A DNA stretch of 64,000 nt from Oikopleura dioica (GCA_907165135.1 OU015570.1:2693525-2757524), one strand, 5' to 3'; positions 11,516 to 22,153 are shown, counted from the first letter of the stretch. Numbers and translations are program-made. The notes: generated by a model not told the origin, from the sequence alone.

Positions 11516-12600
11516 ATCGAGGAGATTCGTCTTGACTTAGTGGGGAATAATCTATTTCGAAAGGTGTTATTGCTTTAGCGTCGATGGGAAATTCCGTGTT
11601 GTAGATTTCTTTTGTATCTTCGTCAATAAAAATGTCTTCTTTTTTCAATAAATATTGTCGATCTTTTTCAGTTAAGTCAAGTTTTATCAAAAACTTGCCC
11701 GATCGATTTAGCTTGTTTTTATCGAAAATGTGTGAAATACCAAAGGTTATTCGTTTCCCAATCGTCTGGATCTCGAATGGTCCTCTGTTAAAGCATCCAT
11801 GGCCAATCGCTGGCGTTGGATCTCGAATCATAACAAAATCACCCTTTTTCAGGGTCCCTTCCGTAGCATTTGATTCAAGGAAGAATCTTGATAGACTCTT
11901 TTCCGCTTGATCGGTATGCAAAGATTTTATATCTTGCATATGAGTCTCGTAGACTTCTAGATTATTCTCATCGTTATTCTCTTTTGGCATTTCCACACTT
12001 AAATTCAAGAAGTTACTCGGAGGCGCTTTGTTGTACAAAACCTCAAGGGGAGTTCTGCCAAAGAGTCCACTGCTTGGGCGCATGTTGTAGACGTATGTCG
12101 CAAGCATAAATTTGTGGACGATGTTTGATTGTTTTGGGTCATATGATTCAAGAATTGTGCGAATCTCAGGATGTGAGCGTTCCACCCTGTTCGCTTGACG
12201 TTTTCGGGAAGAAATTCTGCTATGACTGACTGCTAATGATGTAAGAAGAGTCATGACTTCTTCTTGGAATTCAGGGCCACTGTCTAGAATCATTTGGCAA
12301 TTCCCAATCGCGCCTGCTTCATAGATGAGTTCAGTGAGAGCGGGGCAGATATGGGGTGCTTTGAGTGACCTGACATGTCTTGCTGTTAGCCGACGGCTAA
12401 ATCCGTCTAGGAATGTTAAAAAGTAAAATTTCTTTCCTTCGCAGACAAAGTGCATCGTGTCAGCATAAACAGCCGAGTATGGACGTAATGTCGGCTCGAG
12501 CTTCTGCTTGACGTCCGCAGTCTTGTAGCGACGGTGAATATGATTGCATCTGAGGCAACTTTTAACACATGCTTTGACATGTTTTCCTTTTGCTTAAAAA
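11493..12600 (-). CDS. Integrase of Tor-like element (pol C-terminal part)
   Basis: The frame opens upstream of the first ATG (12455) and is readable from about 12600. It holds the second half of the zinc-binding domain (CxxC, SCLRC) and then the catalytic core, with Asp in YADTMHF, Asp in LDSGPEF and Glu in NRVERSH. The C-terminal GPF-type motif is NRGPFEI. The protein ends in a basic tail. The His pair of the zinc domain is not found between this segment and RNase H, so a deletion is likely. It inserts element cDNA into chromosomes in intact relatives. This copy cannot act without the missing RT half. Confidence 0.75.
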
Positions 12601-12684
12601 GAAAATGTTCATTCTTATTAAGGTGCTGGAGCAGGGGTTTTTCTCCGATGTGAAACAGAGCTTGATGAAAATAATTGAGTTATA

Positions 12685-13683
12685 TTATATTATAATCGAG
12701 TTCTCTTTGGTCCTCTTTGGACAAAGGATTGAGGGATGGAAAACAGTTTTGTGGTCAATTTCAAAGATTGGATGTCGTGACAGATTATCACAAAACTTAA
12801 TGATATCACTCGTGTTAGGTAGGTAGATAACTCTAGCACGAGAAAATTCCATGACAGAGCTGTAAGCTCGTCGGGCTCTTGTCCCGCTGCTCGGTTTAAG
12901 ACTTGGTTTGCAGTGGAGATCTTCAAGTGATTTATGGTCAACTATGAAGATGAGCCTAGCATCCTTTGAAAGAAGGTCTTTGAATGAGTTGATACCATGC
13001 ATAAGGCCCACAAGTTCCCTTGCCCTTGCGGACAAGAATGTCTCGGGCTCTTCAAGAGCTTTTGACGAATATCCACAAACGCGAACGTTGCTGATTTTGT
13101 CATTTTCCAGCGTGAGGTTGCCAATAATTGCACCTGTCTGGAATTGACTTGTGTCCGAGGCGACGAAAATGTGTTCATTTTCCTGCTCATCTGAAGGATA
13201 AACGAGATGACACACACCAATTCCGTTCTTGATGTGTGATTTAAGAATTTCGATATTGTCCTTCATGACTTCGGTCAGTTTGAATTGTCGCCCTTGAGAG
13301 ATTGCCTTTGTAATTGGGGAGAGAAGTGCGGATAGTTTTAGGATGAGTCAACAATAATAATTAAGACATCCATTAAAACTCATCGCTTGTTTGGCTGTTT
13401 CTGGATTTTTCAAATTCAGAAGCGCCTCGACTTTGGCTTCTGGAGCTTTTATCCCTGACTCATCGATAACAAACCCGAGAAATTTCACGGATTTCTTAAA
13501 AAATTCGCATTTCGCCAGGGAAACTACGACGTTGAAGTCCTTTATTCTCCTGAATATAGTTTCCAAAGTGCGAAGATGATTTCTTTCTGTCGAAACTACC
13601 AAAAAATCATCCTGATAATTAAAACAGAAGAAACTTTCCTCGTTACCTTCAATCTCGTACAAAATTTTATTTGCAAAAGCTTA
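12685..13683 (-). pseudogene. RT C-terminal half and RNase H of Tor-like pol
   Basis: The segment begins just before the RT active-site motif YQDD and continues through the RT thumb to about 13348. After a short frame break it continues from about 13266 into RNase H (Asp in FVASDTS, Glu in ARARELVG, Asp in IVDHKS, and a final Asp in FCDNLSR). The fingers and first palm Asp of RT are absent, so it cannot polymerise. The hAT-like element 13702-14711 lies exactly at the deletion junction between protease and this segment. Confidence 0.7.
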
Positions 13684-13701
13684 AAGGTGGAGGTGTATGA
13701 T

Positions 13702-14711
13702 TAGGGTTTCTCACGGGAAAATGGTATTTATCACTTTTTTCTGAAAATTTCATCGTTAGCTTAATTTGACCCGCTGATTCTAAAAATACAAAAATCAGAG
13801 GCGCCGGTCGACGTTTTGGTGGTGCAGCGCGCGCTGTCTTGGCGCACTTGGTGCAAGGGAGATTTTTCAGTGAAAATTTCCCAAAATAGTTTTCTATGGG
13901 ATTTTGAACATGGTGAAACTAATGGTTATTTTTGTTAAATAACAATTATTATTATACAGCAGTATCTAACATTATATCCATTAACTATTTCATGGGATAC
14001 AAGGTACTTCGGCTCTGATTTCTCTAGAAAAAAAGTAAGAATAGTCTGCTTTGACTTCTTTTTTAAATCTCTGGAAAAGTTCGGACTCCTTCTGCCGAAG
14101 GAATATGTTTTTTTTGTGAATCTTTAACATTTCTGCAAACCCATGTTCAGAAACTAATTGACAATTAGCATTTTTCGGCATTTTCGAGGGTAAGCCGCAT
14201 TATTTACAATGAAATTATCATGTTTAAATCGGAAATCCCCCAATAATTGCATCGAACCACTTTATTTCGTCACCTTCTACAGAAAGGTTCGGACTGCTCT
14301 CCGGGGGAGTGAGTAAATATACGCGTTTTCAGGCCAGGCGCTGACCCCGTGCGCGACTCCAGCGCGCGCAATGCCAAAAAGTTCTAGTTAAATGCGGATT
14401 TCTGGGTGACCGGCTATTTTCGGCTATCCAAAAATTTTAGAGGTGAATTTTTTATGCTTGAGATTGATCATATTCAAAAATCGAGACTGTGTCTGAGTGT
14501 GTTCAGTGTTAAAGTGAGGATTTTTCACTAAAATTGCCATTTTTTAGCCTTTTTTTTCAAAGAAAACTAAAAATTTGATAGCATATTATTTATCCTCATC
14601 CTCGATTTAGTATTGTCCTTAATTTTCATATAAAACCCATCAGAAAAAGTGATAACGGCAATCGCGGTCAGAAGGCGTTCCGAGCCCCGCGCGCTCCCGT
14701 GAAAAACCCTA
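13702..14711. mobile_element. Non-autonomous hAT-like transposon, 8-bp TSD
   Basis: A 1010-bp element with 16-bp inverted ends (TAGGGTTTCTCACGGG on the left, one mismatch on the right). It is flanked by a perfect 8-bp direct repeat TGTATGAT at 13694-13701 and 14712-14719. An 8-bp duplication with (T/C)AGGG ends is the signature of the hAT superfamily. No transposase frame is present. Confidence 0.85.
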
Positions 14712-14765
14712 TGTATGATCATTACGATTGCTGACCGACAATTGATCATGATTGCCGATTAAAGT

Positions 14766-15356
14766 CTATGTCTGTAGCGCCAAATTTCTTTCAATGAGCC
14801 CTTCGGACCCGATAAGATTTAACTCTAACGGCGCTTTATGTGTTTCGGTTCTAACTACTCGAATAAATTTGGTTTCATTTGGCCCAATAAAGCTAGTTTT
14901 TCTGGCCACTAGCGCAGACTTTTCCGTTCGTTTAACGACCTCTTCAACCTCCTCATTAATGCACTCAATTTTCCTTCGATTCAGAAGGAGGGGACTGTTT
15001 GTCGGTCCGTTGAGGTTCAATTTAAAACGTTTCAAGACGTTGTATCCGAGAACAGCGTTAAAATCGATTCGATTCTGTTTCGGAATGACCAACATCTCAA
15101 CATCCGGAATAATTTTATTGTCAATTTTGATAGAACATGACAATTTCTCCGTTATACTACACATGCTGCTTCCGAGAGCGTTTGTGAGTGCAACCGAAGC
15201 CTTTGAAGTTTTAAAATTGGTTGGGACCATGTTCTTACGTATGAAGCTCGAACTGGCCCCAGTGTCCAATAACACATTTTTGACCTCATAAGTGAGAATG
15301 TGGTCGTTGTCGTACTGGACGATTACAATTTCAGAAACAGGCAGATCATGTCCCAT
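14766..15356 (-). CDS. Retropepsin-like protease of Tor-like pol (fragment)
   Basis: A 196-residue open frame with the aspartic protease signature LLDTGASSSF near residue 30, and a second hydrophobic block (VLGYNVL) near residue 105. Its order and motifs match the N-terminal part of the intact pol at 30185, which has LLDSGASSSY. The fragment ends just before the hAT-like insertion, where the RT fingers should begin. Confidence 0.7.
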   Translation of the reverse strand: MGHDLPVSEIVIVQYDNDHILTYEVKNVLLDTGASSSFIRKNMVPTNFKTSKASVALTNALGSSMCSITEKLSCSIKIDNKIIPDVEMLVIPKQNRIDFNAVLGYNVLKRFKLNLNGPTNSPLLLNRRKIECINEEVEEVVKRTEKSALVARKTSFIGPNETKFIRVVRTETHKAPLELNLIGSEGLIERNLALQT

Positions 15357-15532
15357 GGTTTTTTATGGGAATTCAAAATAACAAAACGTGAAAAATATTT
15401 ACAGGAAAAATATTGGCAGAAGAAAAAATTTAAAAAAAAACGAAAGAAAGAAAAGGAACGCGAAAAGATCATGAATGATGATCATTTTACGGCTAAAAAA
15501 CACTAGGGCACTCGTTGGCATAGTGGTGGTAT

Positions 15533-16066
15533 GCGGTCATGTGGGTATTATATCCGCGTTCACTGTTCCCCCCGAACGTGGGTATTTATACCCACGTTCA
15601 CTCTTTCTTCCGAACATGGGTATTCGATACTCACGTTCACACTTACTGGCGAACGTGGGTATTTTCCAGGCGTTTTGAGAACAGTTCTGTTCTAGAGCCT
15701 CATCTGTTTCGATGAAGGCGGGAAACACACCAATTACCGGACGTACAAAAAGGTTCATTTTACAGCTCTAACTTGAAAAATTTTGGAGAATCCTTCAAGA
15801 CAGGCGCGGAGCGCATACTGTCTCCGACTTGAGAACCAGCTTCGGCCGCTGACCGGGCTGTCCTGCACTCTTAACACTGGACTTGTCTTTTTGAGGTTAA
15901 ACGTTAAGTTTCTAGAGCAAGTTATTTTATATACCACCGTTCAAACAAAATTTCATTTATTGAACGTGGGTATTTATACCCGCATTCGGACATTTGAGCG
16001 AACGTGGGTATTAATACCCTCGTTCGAGAAATCACTGAACGCTGGTATAAATACCCTCATGACCGC
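15533..16066. mobile_element. MITE with palindromic GTGGGTATTTATACCC units
   Basis: A 534-bp segment with inverted ends beginning GCGGTCATG. Near each end are several short palindromic units of the type GAACGTGGGTATTTATACCC. It interrupts the zinc-knuckle coding part of the minus-strand gag: one degenerate knuckle lies just right of it and the tail of another (HYANEC) just left of it. No clear target-site duplication was seen. Confidence 0.65.
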
Positions 16067-16068
16067 TT

Positions 16069-17238
16069 ACAACCGGCATAGTAGGCCTTACCCCCACATT
16101 TCTTACAAACAACGTGAGCCTTAGATTTTTTGTTACCCTTATCGCCGTCTTTCTTTTTATTTCCGCCTTTTTCATCTTTTCCTTGATTTTTGTTTTTGTC
16201 CCCGTTGTTTTTGGTATCACTTTTTTATTATACCATTTTTTTCCCTTATTCCCTTTATTATTTCCTCCACTACCCTTTTTCTTGCCCGAATTATGACTTT
16301 GATTTTTACCGTAGGCATTCAGCGATTCCTTCTCGGAGTCTGCTGATTTGCCATTACCTTTTTTATGGGAAATCTGGTTCAGATCTGCTGGCGCTATAGC
16401 CTATAGCCGTAGCATACAAATCGTCGAGGAGAGAGATCTGCTCATCTCTGGATCGATTGGCAGCCGTTCTAAACATAGCTTCCTTTGTCAGGTAATTCGG
16501 CAATTTGCCTTTAAAAGCTTCCCATGCCAAGGCTTCGATGACCTCATTAGGCTTTTCTGAATGAGCTTCTTCAGTTAAGCTTCTGACCTGTTGAAAGAAA
16601 GACCTCATATCGGTCGGCTTTCCGAATTTAAGGTCATTAAGGTTTTTCAGGGCGACCGCTTTGTTTTTCCTATACCTCTTTTTCAGAAGGTCAAGGAATT
16701 TCTCGAAATTCCTCTGGTCTTTTTCGGGCAAATTAGCAAAATCAGTATTGAGAGAAATTTGGTCGGCAGCAGGTAACGCCTTTATTAAACTTTCGATCTC
16801 CAGATTAAGATCGGTCACCCCTTGCCGTTCCAATTGATTAGTGGCAAGTTTTATCCAATTGAGGATGGGGAGTGATCTGTTATATTGGCAAATTGTCACC
16901 TTGGTTGGTTTTGACAATGAGAAAAAGTTCATATCATATAAGGTCGCTTTTTGGAGCGATTCTTCCTTATTTTTGCGCTCCTTCGCAAGAAGATCCTCTT
17001 CGATCTTAATATCATCGAAATTAAATGCTTCCGAATTTTCCTCCATGTCTAGAAGGGCTTTAAAGCTCGGAGTTTTCTCGGCGAGTTTATGCGCGGTATC
17101 GAGAGTTTTGAAAGATTCCAATAAGGGTGAGTTGACGCTAACGATGGTTTGAAGGCCTTCTTCAGATAAACTATTGAAGCTGTAAATAAGGCGATTATAA
17201 CCAACGACTTGCTTCGAACAACTCTCCCAGAATTGCAA
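16069..17238 (-). pseudogene. gag: gag of Tor-like element, frameshifted
   Basis: The first 291 residues (17238-16363) have a helical capsid-like region with a FEKFLDLLKKRY segment and an FFQQVR motif like the retrotransposon gag domain. The frame then breaks near 16400, where a 7-bp unit (CTATAGC) occurs twice in tandem. It changes again near an A run at about 16225. Downstream, a Lys/Gly/Asn-rich linker leads to a CxxC-type zinc knuckle in which the expected His is Tyr (CKKCGGKAYYAGC). The nucleocapsid region is then cut by a MITE. This is the RNA-binding structural protein of the element, now non-functional. Confidence 0.65.
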
Positions 17239-17830
17239 GGGATAAAGATAATATCCTCCGTTCTCGCTTAGAATTTGGACGTGAACGTAATTAATGGGCT
17301 TTTGAGTATTTGATTAAGAAGCGTTGTTTTGTCAGAATTATTATCCTGTTTAAAAAGCAAAATAGTCCACGCTCGGAGGCAATTAATTTTAATGCTCGAA
17401 TTTACTCTAATAAAGTGACTTTTTGTTAAATCCAAATTATTAATTCCCATTCCTAAATGTCCATTGTAATCGTGCAGGTGATCGATGAAATTTCAAAGAA
17501 TCAACTGAATCCTTAGTTACCAAAAGAGGAAACCACTCAGACAACGATAGAGAAAAATAAATTTCTGACGCTTCAGCAAAATTCAAAACCGCTCCGACAA
17601 GCTACGAAATTGCTCGTTAGGCGGCGCTTATTCGCAAAAGGGGCGCTGGATTTTGGGTAAATCGAAATCTCGCTAGACTGGTTTTCGCTCTCAAGCGGAC
17701 CAATCAGCGCGCTCCAACGCGCTCGCTGCCACTTTTCTCTCGCGCCGCTTGGCGGCGCGCTTCTCTAAAACCGGTTCTCAATATTAGAGCTACCGTTCGA
17801 ATAACTCGTTACAAAGAAAATAAACTCACT
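17239..17830. other. Spacer upstream of Tor-like gag
   Basis: No gene seen. The 5' LTR of the minus-strand element should lie here, but no repeat partner was recognised. A CCAAT-type motif (GGACCAATCAGCGCGC) occurs near 17697, followed by GC-rich inverted pieces (GCGCCGC, GCGGCGC). Confidence 0.4.
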
Positions 17831-18519
17831 TTAAGGGATCCCCCGATTTTTCAAGTCTTTATGACGGGTGTCTATGCGGCATTTTAAGAATCCCCGTGTT
17901 CTGAGGATCATTTTGATATATTATATGTCCCCCTTACGATCATCTTTACCCAAAATTTTGACCCTCGAAAATCGTAAAAATGCATGTTATTTGTACTTAG
18001 CGTGAAAATCGCAATTATTTTTGACTTTTCGATGTCATCGAAAATAAACGTGTAAGGGGTCTTTCGAACGCTTACAGCGCACTGACTAAGAATCTGATAA
18101 CCGCATTCGGATTTACGGCCATATATCGGCGCTAGAGAGCAATTTTGAGCCAGAAAAGGGCCAAAATGGCATCAAAAAGTTTTTCTTAAGAAAAAATTTT
18201 TCTTACTTGACCAAACGATTTCTCTGTACTAGAGATTGTAGATAAAGGATCAAGAAAGATAATAAAAATTGATTTAGGGCTCTATATAAGAGCAAAAAAA
18301 AACTAGTTCGACTTTGAAAAAGGCCCAAAACGGGGTTTTCGCGAGTATCTATGTATTCAGCCCGCTTTTTCGAGGTGTTTCCCCTTATGAAAATTTTTTC
18401 CTGTACTAGAGTTTGTTCACTGAGAAACGGGCTTCAAAATGAGCTATCAACCATTTAAAAAGCTAAGCCCAGAAAAAGTAGTTCGACGTCAAAATTGGCG
18501 AAATCGGGGGATCCCTTAA
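17831..18519. mobile_element. MITE flanked by TTAA, 19-bp TIRs
   Basis: Perfect 19-bp inverted ends, TTAAGGGATCCCCCGATTT on the left and its complement on the right, enclose 689 bp without coding capacity. TTAA at both ends fits a TTAA-targeting (piggyBac-type) element, although the bases next to TTAA are GGG rather than the usual CCC. Superfamily is therefore tentative. Confidence 0.75.
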
Positions 18520-18843
18520 GCCTACCGGGGTACTGACTATTTTATTCTACCCTTCGGCTAACCAGAGCTTTGAGACCCGCGAAGGAGTTCTCCGTTTTTG
18601 GCTTGATTTTTAAACTTCGCTTCCAAAAACTTTTGGAAACGGATTTCGCGCTGGCCGTCCGCTGTTTGGGGAAATGGAATAGGTTCTAATTAGCTATTTA
18701 AAATCACTCCGTGAATTTAATAGCTCTCCAATTAAGGGGGACACCTTTTATTTCTGAAAAAGCTCCTTGACAAAGGCAAGGAAAATAATAGTTTTTCAGA
18801 AAATTTTTCGCCTTTTTTACGTTAATTTGATTGAAAAACTTAC

Positions 18844-18957
18844 GGAGTCCATAGCAGGTGGCGGCGGCGGCTTGTTCTTCTTCTTCTTCGGGGGAGTTCT
18901 GTCTTCTTCACCAGTATAAAACTGGAAGATGCTCTGCCGAATTGCCTGCTTCTCTTG
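18844..18957 (-). CDS. Isolated exon-like segment, Lys/Pro-rich
   Basis: A 114-nt open segment (38 codons) lies between a good acceptor (TTTATTAG) and a good donor (GTAAGT) on the minus strand. It encodes a helical start followed by TPPKKKKNKPPPPP. It may be an orphan host exon or a fragment stranded among transposons. No neighbouring exon could be linked to it. Confidence 0.35.
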
Positions 18958-19115
18958 CTAATAAATACAAGTCCTCTTTTCAATAGAGACTTTATTATGA
19001 GACTGAGCAACTGCAGCCGAGCTGCTTCTATTTATAGTGCACGGAGCTATTCTGCGGTTAAGCCGTAAAGAGCGCGGGCTTACCGCGTAACAAGGGCCTC
19101 GCGGTCCCTAATTAC

Positions 19116-19316
19116 TCAGAACTTCGCCGTCACAATATAGTCTATATCCTGTCTGTTTTTCGAATTCACTCGCTCTATGGACAGAAATAATGAAAAATCA
19201 CCTAAAAATGTAAGATAGTGCAATGTATTTCCAGTCACAGTAAGTTCAACGAGGTCGATAAAATCTTTACTGAAGCAAGATAGTGATAGCTTGAGGGCCG
19301 CTATATCCTTAGGCAT
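19116..19316 (-). pseudogene. Integrase core scrap of a Tor-like element
   Basis: 66 residues that parallel the intact integrase of the 30185-34048 pol at its first catalytic Asp (FIDLVELTVTG against FVDLIEISVSG) and the following FSLxLSxERVNSK block. Both ends are lost. It is a separate insertion, closer to the plus-strand element than to the 7563-17238 element. Confidence 0.6.
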
Positions 19317-19432
19317 AACTAGGTATAACTAACCTTAGGTATAACTAGGGACTATCACGGGAGCGCGAGGGCCCAATTTTCGCTTTCCCAACTACCCGAA
19401 ATAGCCATTCATTTTTCTTGATTTTTCCGACA

Positions 19433-19575
19433 ATACCGATCAGATCTGGCAAATGCGGCGGTGAGGATGACGTGTCCTTGGATTTAACCAATGAGAGCCA
19501 GTCCTCGCTCGCTCGATCTGAGAGGGCTTCAGATCCAGATTTGCGGCCGCCGCAGCTACCAAATCTGATCGGTAT
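19433..19575. mobile_element. Short MITE, ATACCGATCAGAT ends
   Basis: 143 bp with 17-bp near-perfect inverted ends (ATACCGATCAGATCTGG and the complement of ATACCGATCAGATTTGG). It contains a CCAAT-type motif and is non-coding. Confidence 0.6.
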
Positions 19576-21224
19576 ATGTTTTCTTACCTGCTGATTTCAA
19601 ATATGATTGAAAAATTGGCAAAAAAATATTGAATATTATGAATAATATCGAATTTATCTTTCAAAGATCGAAAAAGTATAGAGCTCGTCTTGCCTCGTCA
19701 TTCTTATTTCGATATGTTCTCTATGAGACCCTTCTCTTTAATCTCTCAAAAAATAAATTTACTTGGTTCTACCAGTCGGCCACAATCATCAGATAAGTAA
19801 GCAAAAGTGACGGCGCGCTAGTGCTTTACACGCTGCGCGGGGAGCCCGAAAAGCATTAGCGCGCGCCATAATCTCAGTGGGTGCTTGTTTTGACCCAGTA
19901 CACGGAATCAGATGCAAACAATACCGGGTGATTAACACAAAAAAGTTCCCGGAAGTCCTAAGCTTCATGTTTGCAAAGAAATTTTCGAAAAATAATAAGC
20001 AAGTGACCCAGAAAACTCGGGTGAAAAATCGGTCAGCTTTAAGAGTAGTCTTAAGTTTGTCTTCCGCAGCATTTTCCGATCAAAAAGATTTTGGTATCAT
20101 CAGAATCAGCTGAAAAATCCATACTTATAAGGAAATTTTTATGAAAATCGAAGGGCAGTCGTTTTCCCGTGAAAGTCCCTAGGCATAACGCACAAAAAAT
20201 CGACTTTTTATCTAAAAGTCGTAGGAAGCTGATTTTCACGTATCATATAGATTTTTGTGCTCTGATAACATTTTAAATAAAAAAATTTCAAAATTTTCAA
20301 ATTAAGTACTTTTGAAGTACCCCAAAGTTGCCAAAAAATTGATTTTTCGAGCAATCCAAGCTACGGGGTTCTAAGTATGCTCATTCGAAAGAGCGGAAAA
20401 AACTGAGTCAGAATCATCAATAAAAAGGGGTTCCTGGGTGGGTTCTCTGGATTCTAGGGATGAAAAACCCAAAAAATGATGACTCATCATTGATTCCGAA
20501 AACCGGTATTTCTGAAATATACATTGATTCACGCTAGACATATATACTTTTTACCAACTCTGGGCTCGACGTAAAAAATGTCGAGGATTTCGATCACGTG
20601 TTTCAAATTTTGTAGTAAATTCATCTTCGGGTCATTTGAGGTTATCAAAGTTCCAAACTAAAAATTTTAAACAGATTACCTAAAACCATAAAAAAGCTAA
20701 AAATCTGGATAATATAAATTTTAACATCAGATGGAGGTGGGTTGGGTTGTAGACGTGACTGAGAATGATCAACTCAGATTTTTCAGCCTTTGTCAAGCCC
20801 CTTAAATTCAAAAATCAAGGGGCGGAGCTGAGACGGATGGGTACTTCCGGTCTAGAATTCTTGAATTTCCGGCGAAAATCAATATTCAAGAAGAAAAATC
20901 TGGGTCAAAACTTGAAATATTTTTTTCTCTGAAAATGAATTCTGACTAATTCGAGTATGCAGAATCCATTTTTGACAGTCAAATTTCGTCTATATAAGCC
21001 AAAAGAAGACCCAATTTTTTGCAAGGAAACCCTAGGTATGCCGGCGAAAGTCGAACTCGGAGTCCTTTTTCTTCTGCGAATTCTCTGACTGCTTTGAAGT
21101 TCAAGTTCAAAGTTTGAACTCTCCTCCATTATCCATGAGGATCTCTCTCGGTAAGTTGTAAGGCCGAAAAGTCCTTACTAGTAGTGTAGCAAAACGGTGG
21201 TGACCATTTCTGACCATTTCCGAC

Positions 21225-21348
21225 CACTTCCGGTCACTTCCGGTTCACTTCCGGTTCACTTACAAGTGTTTCCAATCACTTCCGGTCACTTCCGGTTCAT
21301 TTCCGGTTCACTTCCGGTCACTTCCGGTCACTTCCGGTTCACTTCCGG
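21225..21348 (+). promoter_or_regulatory. Array of nine ETS-type sites in U3
   Basis: The octamer ACTTCCGG, the complement of the ETS core CCGGAAGT, occurs nine times, and a tenth unit is ATTTCCGG. Neighbouring units are 10 or 11 bp apart, about one helical turn. The same array is at 26502-26625 and, with several changes, at about 45710-45840. Function is inferred from the known ETS consensus. Confidence 0.7.
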
Positions 21349-21745
21349 TTGACCTCCAGTTGACCTCCAGCTCACTACTGAAAGGATAGATCCATTATAA
21401 AACACCACAAGAGTAAGCCAAAGTGAGTGCTCACTGAGAACAGCGCCACCTGGCGTGGGCTCTCGCGCCCCACCTAGTGTCGGCTCTCGAGTGCCACCTA
21501 GTGGTGGCTCTTTGGCGCCACCTATGGTGAGCACAAAAGCCTTGGTTACTCTATATTTGGCCATAGTTACACCTTATGAGTCAATGACTCACTCCTGACG
21601 CATGGATTACATCATCTGAAGATACTCCTCGAAGCTTCTAGCGACAATGAATCACAATGACGAACTATGACATCATCTTGGAGAATCTACACGAATATTC
21701 CATTGCTGTTCTAAGAAGCCTCAAGATTATTCTATCCCTGTTCTA

Positions 21746-21790
21746 AGAAGCTTCTTGAACATTCTTATTTTCCCTTTCTGACTATATAAG
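21746..21790 (+). promoter_or_regulatory. Heat-shock element and TATA box of LTR A
   Basis: Four perfectly alternating HSF pentamers (aGAAgcTTCttGAAcaTTCt) lie 17 bp upstream of TATATAAG. This matches the nGAAnnTTCnnGAAn consensus without mismatch. Transcription should start about 30 bp past the TATA box, near 21815. The same arrangement is at 27601-27645 and 46290-46334. Confidence 0.75.
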
Positions 21791-22141
21791 CGCTGTGTCT
21801 TTCTGAATAAAATCACTTCTTAACTGAAACCCAAAAAACAACTTTACTCTCTTTTATCCAGCAACAACAACAGCAACAACAACAGCAACAACAACAGCAG
21901 CAGCAACAACACCAGCAGCAGCAACGACAACGGCCGCTGAGCAATCAGTGGTAACAAGTACTCTCACGGGTACTTGCGAACTCAGGTCTACGCTTTAGTA
22001 GAGCTGTTTAGAGTCTTGAATCTTGTAGTCGTAGTGTATTGTCTATTTAGTCGTACACGCATAGACCCAAGTATAAAAAACCAGAGAAGGAATTTGACTA
22101 GCGTCAGGAGACCAGTAAAAGGGTACTTTGTGCCCCGTCAT

Positions 22142-22153
22142 TGGTGACTGAAG
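22142..22153 (+). other. Primer-binding site, copy A
   Basis: TGGTGACTGAAG begins one base after the LTR. It starts with TGG, the complement of the tRNA CCA end. The identical 12-mer follows the unrelated LTR at 49523, which supports a real tRNA-primer site. Confidence 0.75.

Larger units (their letters stand above)
7563..17238 (-). mobile_element. Tor-like Ty3/gypsy env-bearing retroelement, degraded
   Basis: The order on the minus strand is gag, protease, reverse transcriptase (partial), RNase H, integrase, env, extra ORF, which is the Ty3/gypsy order with an env-type third gene. It is inactive: RT has lost its N-terminal half, gag has frame breaks, and env carries a nested MITE. Three DNA transposons sit inside it (15533-16066, 13702-14711, 9408-9797). 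Its LTRs could not be recognised. It is related to but clearly diverged from the plus-strand element at 26434-46684. Confidence 0.75.
21157..22140 (+). repeat. LTR A (984 bp)
   Basis: Starts TGTAAGGCCG and ends CCCCGTCA, so it has TG..CA ends, and is preceded by TAAGT. In order it contains: nine ACTTCCGG octamers at 10-11-bp spacing (21225-21348); repeats of the GCGCCACCTAGTGG type (21443-21527); a four-unit heat-shock element (21746-21765); a TATA box (TATATAAG, 21783-21790); and a CAA/CAG-rich leader (21859-21930). Limits were set by comparison with the copies at 26434 and 45642. Confidence 0.9.

Noticed and set aside
17831-18519. Firm assignment to piggyBac
   Set aside because: TTAA ends fit, but the adjacent bases are GGG instead of CCC and there is no transposase, so only a TTAA-flanked MITE is claimed.
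21225-21348. Short regular repeats resembling a CRISPR-like array
   Set aside because: Units are 10-11 bp with no unique spacers, lie inside an LTR and match an ETS site. The genome is eukaryotic.
21859-21930. Polyglutamine coding tract
   Set aside because: It lies in the LTR leader upstream of any long frame, in all three LTR copies.
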